Made by a program: the position numbers and the translations under genes. Below the pieces are notes generated by a model that was not told where the DNA came from, made no database searches, and saw only the letters and a list, made by a program, of their open reading frames with translations. A stretch of 64,000 nt of DNA from UASB124 sp041662445 (GTDB lineage Bacteria > Babelota > Babeliae > Babelales > RVW-14): contig JBAZSL010000003.1 of assembly GCA_041662445.1 (NCBI GenBank), positions 1-64,000 of the forward strand. The letters are read 5' to 3'. Positions 51,011 through 58,055 of this stretch are shown one piece after another; positions within the stretch are counted from its first letter, which is position 1, and each line of letters begins with the position of its first letter.

Positions 51011-51766
51011 ATGAAATATACTTTACGCATACCTTTGTTTGTCGGAGTGCTCTTTTTTAATATGTGCTTTGCATGCTACTCGCCAAACGAGATTATTGAG
51101 TTTACCCAAAATGAAGTCTTCATACCGGCAAGACTAGGTGCCATTAAACTGTATAAAGATGTTAATGGGTTTCATGTTATTAACAACAATAAAATCTGTG
51201 ACGTTCAAAACTGTTTTTGCGACCCACTCCTACGCAAAATGTCTTTTGAACAGTTAAAGAAATTTTTGTGCCGTGATAAACCTAAGATGCTTACGTTGTC
51301 CCCAGATGAATGTGCTCATATCAACATTGATAACATGATTGAAGTAACAGGTGCTGAGAAAGAACAAATTCTCAACCAATTATTTAGCCGAGGCTACATT
51401 TCAGTTAATCAGACAGACGATGGAGAATATATCCTTCGAATTGAGCACAGACTTCTCGGCGGCGGTTTTTGGAAAATACTAACATGGGCTGGCATTGGAG
51501 CGATAGGATGCGCTTCGGCCGCGGCAGGTGGTGCAGAGATGTTAGAAGCATCTGGACATCAAGTATCACTAGGTCCAGTATTAATTGTGCATTCAGTTAT
51601 AGGGGCAATTGGTGGCGGAATAATCGCAATACTCGCGGGAAGCAATTCGTCAGGGCAGCAACAAGAGGATCATTCCACTACCTATGGCACTGATACTGTA
51701 TCTGTAAATGCAGAATCAGTTACGGCAAGGCTTGTACCAGATGAATCAGCACGATGGGCTCCTTAA
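51011..51766 (+). CDS. Secreted paralog family protein 2 (possible lipoprotein)
   Basis: The start is ATG 51011 after GAGGACATAA (251 residues). It has the family signal peptide ending NMCFAC-YSPN, then NEIIEFTQNEVFIPARLGAIKLYKDVNGFHVINNNKICDVQNCFCD. From RGYISVNQTDDGEYIL onward (residue 127 to about 241) it is almost identical to protein 3 at the DNA level, whereas the N-terminal halves differ markedly. The C-terminal hydrophobic part (LGGGFWKILTWAGIGAIGCASAAAGG; SLGPVLIVHSVIGAIGGGIIAILAG) is a membrane hairpin. Confidence 0.6.
   Translation: MKYTLRIPLFVGVLFFNMCFACYSPNEIIEFTQNEVFIPARLGAIKLYKDVNGFHVINNNKICDVQNCFCDPLLRKMSFEQLKKFLCRDKPKMLTLSPDECAHINIDNMIEVTGAEKEQILNQLFSRGYISVNQTDDGEYILRIEHRLLGGGFWKILTWAGIGAIGCASAAAGGAEMLEASGHQVSLGPVLIVHSVIGAIGGGIIAILAGSNSSGQQQEDHSTTYGTDTVSVNAESVTARLVPDESARWAP
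51389..51732 (+). repeat. Near-identical 344-bp direct repeat, copy 1
   Basis: This interval and 52286-52629 align without gaps (constant offset 897 bp) with nine mismatches that I counted, four of them clustered near 51640. It covers the 3' halves of secreted paralogs 2 and 3; sequence to the left is clearly more diverged. A gene-conversion tract or recent partial duplication would explain it. Confidence 0.9.
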
Positions 51767-51907
51767 TATTTTCAAGAAATATCAGGAACATTTTAGAGCA
51801 ACTTACGATTACATCAATTATTAGAGTAAGTCTTGGTTGAACTATCAGTGTTTAGAGGTGGCTATATCAAATTTTTTAAAACCATAACAATGAAGAGAAG
51901 AACTCTA

Positions 51908-52726
51908 ATGAGATACATTTTACAAACGATGCTATTTGCAGGCATGCTTTTTTTCCACTCATTAAATGCATGTTATGGGCCCAACGAAATTATTGAATTT
52001 ACCGAGAGCGAAGTATTTGTTCCCGCGAAACTTGGCAATCTTCGCCTTTATAAAGACGGTGAGGGGTTTTATGTTATTAAAGACGGTATGATTTACGATG
52101 TTCAAAGTTGCTTTTGCGATCGAATGCTGCGCAAAGTCTCAGATGAACAATTACTGAAGTTTTTGGGACGTGATAAGCCACAAATTATTATTCTGTCTCC
52201 TGAAAAATTTAGCCAACTCAATCCGGGTGATATGGTCGAAATAACGGTCATGGAACGAGAGCGGCTTCTACGCCAGTTATCCCATCGAGGCTACATTTCA
52301 GTTAATCAGACAGACGATGGAGAATATATCCTTCGAATTGAGCACAGACTTCTCGGCGGCGGTTTTTGGAAAATACTAACATGGGCTGGCATTGGAGCGA
52401 TAGGATGCGCTTCAGCCGCGGCAGGTGGTGCAGAGATGTTAGAAGCATCTGGACATCAAGTATCACTAGGTCCAGTATTAATTGTGCATTCAGTTATAGG
52501 GGCAATTGGTGGCGGAATAATCGCAATACTCGCGGGAGGAAGCTCGTCAGGGCAGCAACAAGAGGATCATCCCACTACCTATGGCACTGATACTGTATCT
52601 GTAAATACAGAGTCTGTTACGGCAAGGCTATTAGCACCACAAGCAAGCAATCCAATAGCAGGGCCTAATAAGGTGTATGCGGAGGATACAGTTACGATAC
52701 CGTTTGAGCTTGAGATCGTCTGTTGA
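51908..52726 (+). CDS. Secreted paralog family protein 3 (possible lipoprotein)
   Basis: The start is ATG 51908, preceded by GAGAAG; an ATG at 51890 is possible (272 residues). The signal peptide ends FHSLNAC-YGPN. The N-terminal domain is closer to protein 1 (FVPAKLGNLRLYKDGEGFYVIKDGMIYDVQSCFCDRMLRKVSDEQLLKFLGRDKPQ) than to protein 2, whereas the C-terminal half is nearly identical to protein 2. The end (VTARLLAPQASN...) is longer. So the gene is a mosaic of the other two. Confidence 0.6.
   Translation: MRYILQTMLFAGMLFFHSLNACYGPNEIIEFTESEVFVPAKLGNLRLYKDGEGFYVIKDGMIYDVQSCFCDRMLRKVSDEQLLKFLGRDKPQIIILSPEKFSQLNPGDMVEITVMERERLLRQLSHRGYISVNQTDDGEYILRIEHRLLGGGFWKILTWAGIGAIGCASAAAGGAEMLEASGHQVSLGPVLIVHSVIGAIGGGIIAILAGGSSSGQQQEDHPTTYGTDTVSVNTESVTARLLAPQASNPIAGPNKVYAEDTVTIPFELEIVC
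52286..52629 (+). repeat. Near-identical 344-bp direct repeat, copy 2
   Basis: This is the partner of 51389-51732, with the same reading frame in both genes. The few differences include GGAAGC against AGCAAT in the region coding for the short hydrophilic stretch after IAILAG. Confidence 0.9.
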
Positions 52727-53089
52727 AGTGTAGGAAAATTGTGAAAAGATAGTTTTTGTTACAGGCCAGCGCCATTTTTCTTTTTGTTACCGCTGCACCT
52801 CCTGCAACATACGCCGCACCGTTCAGGCAGCCGAAAAGTTTGGACTCCGCAATAACTATAATGAACCCCATTTTCCTGCCCAGCAATTAAGACGTAATTG
52901 CTGTCTGAAATATGATAAGAAACACCGATGTGTTACGCGATTTTGATTTGTCGTTTTCTAGTGTTCAATTACAGCGCGTTGCGTAAATGCTGGTTTTTAG
53001 GTTCAAATTGGCAAATAGTTGCTGGCTGAAAATAAAAATATTAAGATTAATAGCGTAGTTTAAAAGATTTTTTTTGGTTGGGGGCTTTC
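52727..53089. other. Intergenic stretch with one perfect hairpin, no supported gene
   Basis: Between secreted paralog 3 and the methyltransferase gene I see no convincing gene. It has a perfect 9-bp hairpin, CAGCAATTA/TAATTGCTG (52881-52889, 52895-52903, 5-nt loop), without a T-run. A 64-codon minus-strand frame at 52692-52886 has no family match and overlaps the gene, so it was not called. Confidence 0.5.
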
Positions 53090-54181
53090 ATGAGAGATTC
53101 AAGATTTAAGCTTTCGTTTTTGCATCATTGGCCATCTGGCATGCTCAAGGATTTGTTGTGCCTGTGCTGTGCGAATAAGCCTGGTGAGCGTCATAAATTA
53201 GTTGGCTTTGATGACATAGATTTTTTCAAAGCTGATGAACATATGGCCAACGTTCTTCTTCATGTCTTTGCAGCATTGATTTTGATGTCCAAAGGCAAGC
53301 ATTCCCTAGCGCGCAAGTTTTTGGCCAAAAAGTGTTGTTGTTCCCATTGGTATTCGTGCATTCATAATTTTTTGCATCATCAACAAGAATTGCAGCTTAT
53401 GGAATTTTTTGATGGGATGGAAAACATTGATGCAGAGACTTTGTTTGGGGGTAGACTGGCGAGTTTCATTGCAGCTCTTGATGTAACACCATTGTCAGAA
53501 CAGTGCTATAAGAAGGGCGGGTATACCTCGTATTACAAAAGCAAGAGAGAGGATTTCACGATAAAGCATCAGTCTGAATGGCTTGATAAGCAAAAAAATG
53601 TTTTTAAAATTCTTCAAGAGTATAGGCCGCAAACGGTGCTCGACATTGGTGCAAATACTGGATGGTTTTCAATGTTGGCAGAACATCTTGGTGCAGAAGT
53701 TATTGCTACTGATATGGATGAAGCGTCCATATCAACTCTCTATGAATGTGTGAAAGAAGATGATTTAAACATACTCCCACTAGTTCTCCCCTTTGATGGC
53801 CTTGTAACCCAAAATGATACAACCAATGACGTTCGTTTTGTGACGGATATGGTACTTAGTCTTGCCGTTGTTCATCACCTCGTATTTATTGCGGGGTTCA
53901 AACTTGATCAAGTTTTCGAAGTTTTATCAGCTGTTACAGGTAACATTTTGGTTCTTGAGTATGTCGATATTGACGATGACAGGATCGTAGCGTTATTGAC
54001 TGACCCATCCGTATTGAATGATCTAGCATTGCATGAGAGAGTCATCACTATGTTTGAAGATTATGGCAAAGGAAACTACACCCTGGACAACTTTCTTGCC
54101 TTAGGTGAAAAGCATTTTAGTTCGGTAAAGATTGTTGGGTCACATCCTGATACCAGAAAACTTTTGATTTTTTCAAAATAG
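53090..54181 (+). CDS. SAM-dependent methyltransferase with cysteine-rich N-terminal region
   Basis: The start is ATG 53090 after GGGGGC (363 residues; the open frame from 53078 starts at TTG). Residues 190-350 are a class I methyltransferase: TVLDIGANTGWFSMLAEHLG (motif I), VIATDMDEASISTLY (acidic residue for ribose), and DMVLSLAVVHHLVF (motif IV position). The first 90 residues are unusual, with LLCLCCANK and KKCCCSHWY, and probably bind metal or a hydrophobic partner. Substrate unknown; the fold resembles small-molecule or lipid methyltransferases more than rRNA ones. It is convergent with the next gene, 6 bp apart. Confidence 0.75.
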   Translation: MRDSRFKLSFLHHWPSGMLKDLLCLCCANKPGERHKLVGFDDIDFFKADEHMANVLLHVFAALILMSKGKHSLARKFLAKKCCCSHWYSCIHNFLHHQQELQLMEFFDGMENIDAETLFGGRLASFIAALDVTPLSEQCYKKGGYTSYYKSKREDFTIKHQSEWLDKQKNVFKILQEYRPQTVLDIGANTGWFSMLAEHLGAEVIATDMDEASISTLYECVKEDDLNILPLVLPFDGLVTQNDTTNDVRFVTDMVLSLAVVHHLVFIAGFKLDQVFEVLSAVTGNILVLEYVDIDDDRIVALLTDPSVLNDLALHERVITMFEDYGKGNYTLDNFLALGEKHFSSVKIVGSHPDTRKLLIFSK

Positions 54182-54187
54182 CAGAAG

Positions 54188-55486
54188 TTATTCCCGGGAG
54201 CTTGTGTCTTCGAAGAATATTCTTGATTTGCTTTTAAATTCTCTGTTTTCTTTGTCGCGAATATTTTTGTTGTAAAGCGTAATTTTCCAATTGCTTAACT
54301 CTTTTGCAGCGGTAATGATAACAAAAGCATCGTAATAAAATTTTAGCGCTCCACGGTATGTTTCTGACGTTGACGATAAGACACTCCATGTTGGAACGCC
54401 TTTTGTTGGCGGCAATAGACGCAACCCATCCATATCTTCATAACTATCTCTTTTTCTTATATCGCGAACGATAGCGCGAGAAATTACATTGCCGGCTTCA
54501 GGATCATTGTCTGATCCATTTTCAAGATTAAATGCTGGCAACCGTTCATTGGATTTTTGTTTAAGAAATGTTGCGTAGCGTGGCGCATCAATGAGCGAAA
54601 GTAAGCGGTCGTCTTCGATAAATGCGGCGCACTTGAAGTAATTTAATTTTTTGTCATCGACGAAGGGGATCGTGCAATAGAGCGTGATAGGGAGCGTATT
54701 GAAAAATTCGTCGACTTCATGTTCGAGCGGTACTTGTGATGATGACAAATGAGCGCAGCGAAGTTCAAGTTCGCGATGGAGGGTGTGTTGCTTCCAGTAG
54801 TCTGCATATTCGTTAGTGCCTTTTAAGTAGACAACATTTTCAGGATTTTTTTTGAGCAGCTCCAATAAGATTGAAAAAATTTCGAGTGTATAAGGAGAGC
54901 GGTTGACGACGTTGCCGAGAAATATCAGATAGTAGTCTGGCCGTTGGACGACAAGATTTTCATCAATGATGCCAAGCTCTTTAAGCTTTTCAAAGTAACG
55001 GACGAGTCCGTGATATGCTCCCTGCACCGGACCAAATACTACCAGCTTTGATGATTCTTTTACTTCAAGCTTCTGAATAAAGTCTCCCTGCCAACCCTTA
55101 ATTTTACGATAGTTAGTGACGTCTTCGAGCAGCGTTTTAAAAAAGCTTGCTGAGAAAAATGGTGGTCTTCTGAGATGAAGGGTGTAGAGTGGCCAATTTA
55201 ATTTGTCACCGAGGGTTCGTGTAATGCTGGGTCCAAAGTGCTCTTGATAATACGATTCATAAGAGGGATAGAGAAAATTGTTGTTGTCCATCTCGATGAA
55301 TTCATCAATGGTGCTGCCGTACTTCTGCAGATCCGTAATGGTGGCAAACCCTCTGGTGTGGTAGGGGCTGGGGATGAGCCAGATGATGAGAAAAATGCAG
55401 GCGGCGACAAGCGTGGCGATGCCAAGAGCTTTAAGCCATTGAAGGAGTTCGCTGAGTGTTTGATTATGTATTGAAGCTTTTTTCAT
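54188..55486 (-). CDS. Membrane-anchored PPP-type phosphatase-like protein with lost metal ligands
   Basis: The 432 residues start at ATG 55486 after AAGGAG. Residues 22-40 (IATLVAACIFLIIWLIPS) are a membrane anchor. The region 148-235 follows the PPP phosphatase fold: where catalytic members have G-D-x-H-G it reads FGPVQGAYHG; G-D-x-V-D-R-G is GNVVNRSP; and G-N-H-E is KGTNEYAD. Thus the metal-binding Asp, His, Asp and the N-H of NHE are all replaced while the surrounding scaffold (YLIFLG, NVVYLKG) is kept. It is likely catalytically dead. It lies 10 bp downstream of the ion channel homolog, in the same operon. Confidence 0.7.
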   Translation of the reverse strand: MKKASIHNQTLSELLQWLKALGIATLVAACIFLIIWLIPSPYHTRGFATITDLQKYGSTIDEFIEMDNNNFLYPSYESYYQEHFGPSITRTLGDKLNWPLYTLHLRRPPFFSASFFKTLLEDVTNYRKIKGWQGDFIQKLEVKESSKLVVFGPVQGAYHGLVRYFEKLKELGIIDENLVVQRPDYYLIFLGNVVNRSPYTLEIFSILLELLKKNPENVVYLKGTNEYADYWKQHTLHRELELRCAHLSSSQVPLEHEVDEFFNTLPITLYCTIPFVDDKKLNYFKCAAFIEDDRLLSLIDAPRYATFLKQKSNERLPAFNLENGSDNDPEAGNVISRAIVRDIRKRDSYEDMDGLRLLPPTKGVPTWSVLSSTSETYRGALKFYYDAFVIITAAKELSNWKITLYNKNIRDKENREFKSKSRIFFEDTSSRE

Positions 55487-55496
55487 GACAAACTCC

Positions 55497-56618
55497 TTAC
55501 ACCATGATGATGTACGTTACGACAAAAACAAAAACACTGACAAATACATAGTATGCGGCGGCGTTGATGCGCTCGGTAATGCGTGGTGGTAGATAATCGA
55601 GGTCCGTTTCGGGTTGATCTGAACGCTTAATTTTTTCATGCTCTTCCAAAAAAAAGTAATGGCGTGAGAGGAGTACGTGAAAAATGTAGATCAAGAACGC
55701 GAAGAGTAAAAAGAACGTAAAAATCTTATCGGTGAGGGTAAAGTATCCCACCGGTGGGCTCATCTGTTGAATGACGAAGCGATAGCCCAGAAGCGCCGTG
55801 ATTGCCGTTAACCCTACGGTTGCCTTGCCATTATGGTTATTAAAACTCATGAGAAAACTGAAGAGCGCGAGCAAGATGGCGGCGAAGAGGGGAACGAAGA
55901 TGAGTAAAATTTTGTTGACACCTGCTTTTTGAAAATCGATGGTGAATACCGCTTTAGGGCTGAGCATTTCGCGTTGTGGCGCATACTTATCAAACGAGAG
56001 CGCTGTGTAGCCTGAGACGCTGCGAAGTGCATGAACATCCCAGTCGGAGGTAAAGAGTCGGTCGGAGACGATAAACGAAAGCGCTCCAAAACTGTCATCA
56101 AAGTACATTTCATTGGGTGATATAAAGTTGTTGGTGAGCACGATGGAGAGTCGGTGGTCTTCAAGCGGGAACCGATAAAAATTAATGTCAGTTTTTGTTT
56201 CAAACATAACATCGTATTGAACAAGCATTTTGCCGTTGTTGAGTGTTACGTAGGGGTCTGATTTGTGCAGAATTTTACTATTCTCAAATGAAAATTGGTT
56301 GATGGTGTTGAGCATGATCTCGTTCTGATTGAACTCGAACCAGATCATGGCATTGACGACAAAGCTATTGGTAATGAAGTTGAAGGTTGAAAAATTTCTG
56401 ACGTAAAGGCCAACTTTAACGCGGCTTGCAAGATCTCTGAACTGCTTACGCATTTCAAAGCTAATCATTTTTACATCAGGAATAGGGTCGTCGCTCCGGA
56501 ACGTGCTCAGTGCGACGACGAACAGTCCGATGACGTAAAAAAAGAGCAACACAAAAACAAGAAATTTAACTTTGACTTCAAGAAGTGCGTAAAGTGGTCT
56601 TACATAACGTGCTTGCAT
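55497..56618 (-). CDS. Pentameric ligand-gated ion channel (pLGIC, Cys-loop superfamily) homolog
   Basis: The 373 residues begin with a signal/anchor segment (about 18-38). The extracellular part follows pLGIC order: RVKVGLYVRNFSTFNFITNSFVVNAMIWFEF, then YRFPLEDHRLSIVL (residues 148-160), the counterpart of F-P-x-D in the Cys-loop, with no disulfide cysteines as in other bacterial forms. M1 is at 236-259, M2 at 266-286 (TVGLTAITALLGYRFVIQQM), the M2-M3 linker SPPVGYFTLTDK, M3 at 298-318 and M4 at 353-373. It would form an ion channel in the inner membrane with its ligand domain in the periplasm. It lies in an operon with a periplasmic binding protein and a pseudo-phosphatase. Confidence 0.82.
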   Translation of the reverse strand: MQARYVRPLYALLEVKVKFLVFVLLFFYVIGLFVVALSTFRSDDPIPDVKMISFEMRKQFRDLASRVKVGLYVRNFSTFNFITNSFVVNAMIWFEFNQNEIMLNTINQFSFENSKILHKSDPYVTLNNGKMLVQYDVMFETKTDINFYRFPLEDHRLSIVLTNNFISPNEMYFDDSFGALSFIVSDRLFTSDWDVHALRSVSGYTALSFDKYAPQREMLSPKAVFTIDFQKAGVNKILLIFVPLFAAILLALFSFLMSFNNHNGKATVGLTAITALLGYRFVIQQMSPPVGYFTLTDKIFTFFLLFAFLIYIFHVLLSRHYFFLEEHEKIKRSDQPETDLDYLPPRITERINAAAYYVFVSVFVFVVTYIIMV

Positions 56619-56643
56619 ATGAGCACTCTTCTTTTTATATGGG

Positions 56644-57993
56644 TTAATGAGAATACGTTATCCATTCATGATGCAGCCCTGGATTGATCCACACAGCTGA
56701 TGACAATGAGCGATCGGTGGCATCAAAGTTCAGGCGCAATCCTTTAAAATTTTCATTATGCAAAGATTCCAGCGATGTAATAAGTGCTGGAATGGTTATG
56801 GTGTTCCCGAGGGTGCCAAGACACTTATCCAATATCGCCATGGCAATGAAGGACTCAAAGTAGAACGGCGAATCGTCATGTGACGTTAAAAAGCTCCGCA
56901 TGGCGCGTCGATATTCCTCTGCAATCGGAAGCGTACTGCTTGACGCTTGAGGGACCACTGACGTGACGGCGATATCAAGGCCGCGAGATGTTTTGAGCAG
57001 ATTTTGAATGACGCCGAGGTGCGAGAGTCCTAAAAAGAGGCAACCATTTAAGTTGGTATTAAGCGCATTGCTGATGAAATTGTATGCCGGGCGTGGTTGG
57101 GCGAGAAAGATAACTGCGTTCGGTTCGGCATGCGCAATGGTTGTGAGTGCTTGTTCAATTTCTACCGTGCCCTGGGCGTACGGCGCGGTGATGACCGGTT
57201 TGATGGCAGAGCGGGCAAGTATTTTTTCCAATGATGCGAGTAAACTTTTTCCCCACACGCTTGATTCGTAAAGAATGGCGATTGATGTTTTGTGCTTGAT
57301 GGTGAGGGCGTAGTGAGTGAGCGCTGCAAGCTCTTTTTCATACGATGGTCGGAAGTAAATAACGTTTGCAAGCTTTATATCACGCAGCTCCTGGTTGCCT
57401 TCGATGGGAAACAGTAGGCATAATTGCTTTTTTTTAAGTGCAGGCACAAGGGAGAAAAATGTATCAGGGCCCAAAAGGCCAAGGACGAGTGGCGATAGGG
57501 TAAGCATATCATTGATGGCTTCAAGTCCGGCATCGTCGGTGTCTTTATTATTTTTGATGTGCCGAATGATAAGATGGCGTTCACCGGTGTCCGCCTCGGT
57601 CGTAAAGTGCTTAAACTCTTTAAGATAATTTTCGACGCCTGACAGTAGTTGTCGCCCGATAACGCTTTGGTCACCTATGAGAGGGAATGAGGTGCAGAGG
57701 GGCACGATTATTTTGTGGCGCTCGTGTTGGATGGGGATGAGGGGGTACTGGGCGTGCGCGTCCGCTACGATGGCACAGGAGGCAAACAATATGATATGCA
57801 ACAAAGGGTTGCGCGGAATTCGAAAATCCGCTCGTGGTGAGTATCCTCCGAAGCTCTGCGTAGGAGGATGTATCGAACCATGAACACCATAAGAAGTTTT
57901 GAGTTCATCCTTCGATACATTTTGTCTCGCAAGCTCGCCAAAACACTCAGGACGAGCGGGGTAAAAACATTGAAACATTGATACTCCCCGCAT
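56644..57993 (-). CDS. Type-1 periplasmic ligand-binding protein (LIVBP/Peripla_BP_6-like)
   Basis: The open frame has 449 residues. The binding domain (from about residue 90) follows the LIVBP fold: HKIIVPLCTSFPLIGDQSVIGRQLLSGVENYLKEF, LVLGLLGPDTFFSLVPALKKKQ, RPSYEKELAALTHYAL, SIAILYESSVWGKSLLASLEKIL. A signal-peptide core (LLHIILFASCAIVADAHAQ) precedes it at residues 64-82. No ATG lies near that core; codons 12-55 are encoded by the palindromic element at 57828-57961. Starts are ATG 57993 or 57978 within or before the element, or TTG 57804. It probably binds the ligand for the adjacent channel; no ABC permease or ATPase is nearby. Confidence 0.75.
   Translation of the reverse strand: MRGVSMFQCFYPARPECFGELARQNVSKDELKTSYGVHGSIHPPTQSFGGYSPRADFRIPRNPLLHIILFASCAIVADAHAQYPLIPIQHERHKIIVPLCTSFPLIGDQSVIGRQLLSGVENYLKEFKHFTTEADTGERHLIIRHIKNNKDTDDAGLEAINDMLTLSPLVLGLLGPDTFFSLVPALKKKQLCLLFPIEGNQELRDIKLANVIYFRPSYEKELAALTHYALTIKHKTSIAILYESSVWGKSLLASLEKILARSAIKPVITAPYAQGTVEIEQALTTIAHAEPNAVIFLAQPRPAYNFISNALNTNLNGCLFLGLSHLGVIQNLLKTSRGLDIAVTSVVPQASSSTLPIAEEYRRAMRSFLTSHDDSPFYFESFIAMAILDKCLGTLGNTITIPALITSLESLHNENFKGLRLNFDATDRSLSSAVWINPGLHHEWITYSH
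57828..57961. repeat. Composite palindromic element, copy B, inside the binding-protein frame
   Basis: It has the same outer (CCGCTCGTGGTGAGT, ACTCAGGACGAGCGG) and inner (TGTATCGAACCATGAAC, GTTCATCCTTCGATACA) arms as copy A at 49758-49904. Its variable hairpins are ATCCTCC...GGAGGAT on the left and TTTTG...CAAAA on the right. All bases are translated in the frame of the ligand-binding protein gene on the minus strand. Confidence 0.8.
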
Positions 57994-58055
57994 AAATTTC
58001 TTGAAATCTTTTGTAACTAAATCGCTGTTAGGATTTCAAGATTGGGGTAGGCGCG

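Noticed and set aside
52692..52886. Minus-strand 64-codon open frame after secreted paralog 3
   Set aside because: It overlaps the 3' end of the paralog, has no Shine-Dalgarno and no recognisable domain; composition resembles random AT-rich sequence.
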